A stretch of 64,000 nucleotides of DNA, taken from NCBI RefSeq assembly GCF_022414535.1, contig NZ_JADWYM010000030.1, positions 20,508 to 84,507 on the forward strand. Direction: 5' to 3'. Positions 62,416 through 64,000 of this stretch are shown here, piece by piece. Each line of letters begins with the position of its first letter. Positions within the stretch are counted from its first letter, which is position 1. The notes under the pieces were generated by a model that saw only the letters and a list, made by a program, of their open reading frames with translations, was not told the origin of the DNA and made no database searches. A program made the translations under genes and the position numbers. This DNA is from Streptomyces sp. MUM 2J. GTDB taxonomy: Bacteria > Actinomycetota > Actinomycetes > Streptomycetales > Streptomycetaceae.

Positions 62416-64000
62416 ATGTCTCACCTCCGCGCACCGGCCGCGCGCACCGACCGCCGTGAGGGCGGCGGGCGGCACGGGCGGCCGGTAGCCCGCACCCTCC
62501 CCGCCGTGCCCGAGACCCACATACGGCCACAGCTCCTGCGTCTGGCCGTCCTCCCGCCCGTCGCGGTCGCCCTCAGCGCCTGCGCGGCCGTCCTCTTCAC
62601 CGTCCGCTCCAGCGGCACCCGGCCCGGCCCCTCCCTGTGGGCCGTGCTGGCCGGTGCCGCGGCGGTCGCCGGCGCGGGGATCGTCATCGCCGCCGTGGCC
62701 GCCGACCGCGCCGCCAGGGGGGTCAGTGAGCGCATCGGCGCGCTGCGCCGCAACAGCGCGCGCGGCGAGGCCGATCTGCGCTCCCTCGTCGAGACGCTCC
62801 GTCGCGGCGACACCCCGCCGCAGCGCAAGACCCGCGGTCAGCCGCCCGGCGACGCCGACGAGTTCGAGCTGCTCGCCGCCGACCTGGCCCGCGCGCACGA
62901 CGGCGCCGTCACCGCCGTCGTGCGCGCCGCGCAGCTCTCCAGCCAGGCCGGCAGCCAGCAGAAGCTGGAGGTCTTCGTCAACCTCGCCCGGCGGCTGCAG
63001 TCCCTCGTGCACCGCGAGATCTCCATCCTCGACGAGCTGGAGAACGAGATGGAGGACCCCGACCTGCTCAAGGGGCTCTTCCACGTCGACCACCTCGCCA
63101 CCCGCATCCGCCGCCACGCCGAGAACCTCGCGGTGCTCGGCGGCGCCGTCTCCCGACGGCAGTGGAGCAACCCCGTCCCCATGACGGAGGTGCTGCGCTC
63201 GGCCATCGCCGAGGTCGAGCAGTACTCCCGGGTCAAGCTCGTGCCGCCCGTCGACGGCGAGGTACGCGGGCACGCCGTCGCCGACGTCATCCACCTCCTG
63301 GCCGAACTCGTCGAGAACGCCACGGTCTTCTCCGCCCCGCACACCCAGGTGCTGCTCCGTGCCAACCTCGTCACCTCCGGGCTCGCCGTGGAGGTCGAGG
63401 ACCGTGGCCTCGGCATGCCGGTCGAGGAGCAGCACCGGATGAACGCCCTGCTCGCCGACCCCGACCAGGTCAACGTCGGCCGGTTGCTGGCCGACGGCCG
63501 CATCGGCCTGTTCGTCGTCTCGCAGCTGGCCCGGCGCCACGGCATCCGGGTCCGCCTGCAGAGCAACATCTACGGCGGTGTCCAAGCCGTCCTCGTCGTC
63601 CCGCAGGACGTGCTCGGCACGGCGCCGGGAGGGGACACCGCGGCCGGGGCGCAGCCACGGCAGGACGACACCGCCGCGGGTGGGACGGGACCGGCGCCGG
63701 CCCTGCCGCCCGCCGCCCCGGAGCCCGGCACCACCCCGTCCGGTCCGGCCGTGCCGCGGCCCGCGCCGCACTCCCCCGCAGCCGCGGACCCCGCCCCCGC
63801 AGCACCCTCCACCGCGCCGCACGCCCAGCACCGCCGCGCGGACCACGACCCCGTGGACGACCCCGCCGCACCGCACCACCCGGAGTACGGCACCTGCGAC
63901 CCGGCCGGACCGCCCGGGCCCGCGGACCACGACACCCCCGGACGGCCGGCCCCGCACCCGGCGCCTCCCGCGAGCCGGGCCCCCGACGCGCCCCCCGCGC
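62416..64000 (+). CDS. cvnA: CvnA-like conservon sensor kinase (incomplete, runs off the window)
   Basis: The gene opens at ATG 62416 and stays open for 528 codons to the last base. The product begins MSHLRAPAARTDRREG, has two membrane segments (about 42-64 and 73-96) and a coiled region with LVHREISILDELENEMEDP, a helix typical of conservon kinases. A HATPase domain (about 275-395) shows ELVENATVFSAPHTQV, VEVEDRGLGMP, DGRIGLFVVSQLARRHG and SNIYGGVQAVLVVP. A Pro/Ala-rich disordered tail follows. There is no canonical phosphoacceptor His box, as known for CvnA proteins. In Streptomyces such genes lead cvnABCD(EF) operons with a roadblock protein, a DUF742 protein and a Ras-like GTPase, expected beyond the window. 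Confidence 0.88.
   Translation, partial: MSHLRAPAARTDRREGGGRHGRPVARTLPAVPETHIRPQLLRLAVLPPVAVALSACAAVLFTVRSSGTRPGPSLWAVLAGAAAVAGAGIVIAAVAADRAARGVSERIGALRRNSARGEADLRSLVETLRRGDTPPQRKTRGQPPGDADEFELLAADLARAHDGAVTAVVRAAQLSSQAGSQQKLEVFVNLARRLQSLVHREISILDELENEMEDPDLLKGLFHVDHLATRIRRHAENLAVLGGAVSRRQWSNPVPMTEVLRSAIAEVEQYSRVKLVPPVDGEVRGHAVADVIHLLAELVENATVFSAPHTQVLLRANLVTSGLAVEVEDRGLGMPVEEQHRMNALLADPDQVNVGRLLADGRIGLFVVSQLARRHGIRVRLQSNIYGGVQAVLVVPQDVLGTAPGGDTAAGAQPRQDDTAAGGTGPAPALPPAAPEPGTTPSGPAVPRPAPHSPAAADPAPAAPSTAPHAQHRRADHDPVDDPAAPHHPEYGTCDPAGPPGPADHDTPGRPAPHPAPPASRAPDAPPA

Noticed and set aside
62314..63957. Minus-strand open frame of 547 codons opposite the cvnA-like gene
   Set aside because: The plus strand shows membrane helices and a full HATPase pattern.

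Overview
The window is high-GC DNA with short Shine-Dalgarno-led genes, frequent GTG and TTG starts and many 4-bp stop/start overlaps (ATGA, GTGA, TTGA). With the families present (SpoIIE-type phosphatases, a CvnA-like conservon kinase at the right edge, sugar ABC operons without an ATPase), this points to Streptomyces or a close actinobacterial relative. I see no rRNA, tRNA or CRISPR array. Forty protein genes, counting partial ones and excluding debris, are supported.

Left part (0.2-18.6 kb). A minus-strand ABC-ATPase / permease / histidine kinase / response regulator operon (0.3-4.0 kb) is followed by a PAP2 phosphatase, a FUSC-type membrane protein and an MmgE/PrpD-like protein. A polyol/sugar island follows (10.2-16.4 kb): a DeoR regulator, a binding lipoprotein, two permeases, a Zn-dependent dehydrogenase and a PfkB kinase. 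It has no ATPase of its own, so it presumably borrows the shared MsiK-type ATPase. A VOC protein and a Tat-exported ferritin-like protein close this part.

Middle (18.9-30.7 kb). A three-gene operon (18982-22330) encodes a small membrane protein and two membrane-anchored von Willebrand A proteins. The short motif VYQAGRDQ occurs in both of the first two products. It is bordered by a truncated IS21-type transposase and a DEAD-box helicase, then by gene debris: a kinase pseudogene, a decayed cytosine methyltransferase in opposite orientation, an aldehyde dehydrogenase fragment and a decayed ABM-type monooxygenase. An intact GNAT acetyltransferase and an RNase J gene lie among these. The region looks like a site of repeated insertion and decay.

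30.7-35.2 kb holds an aldehyde dehydrogenase with its probable GAF/winged-helix activator, and a metallo-beta-lactamase-fold lipase-like enzyme.

35.7-49.2 kb is a 13.5-kb cluster: a DUF4132-like protein, a 1658-residue protein of unknown function, a MoxR-type AAA+ ATPase, a DUF5682-vWA fusion and a SWIM zinc-finger protein. It resembles the uncharacterised yehI / yehL-yehM-yehP-yehQ neighbourhood of E. coli. Its two transcription units are separated by a strong hairpin, and each is preceded by the same 21-bp element (19 of 21 identical). This cluster and the vWA operon at 19-22 kb are the best candidates for an undescribed system.

Right part (49.4-64.0 kb). An M4 metalloprotease and a LuxR/TPR regulator diverge around a very long perfect hairpin. 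They are followed by a BBE-type FAD oxidoreductase, two multidomain SpoIIE-type phosphatases, a DUF429 protein and the start of a CvnA-like sensor kinase that runs off the end of the window.
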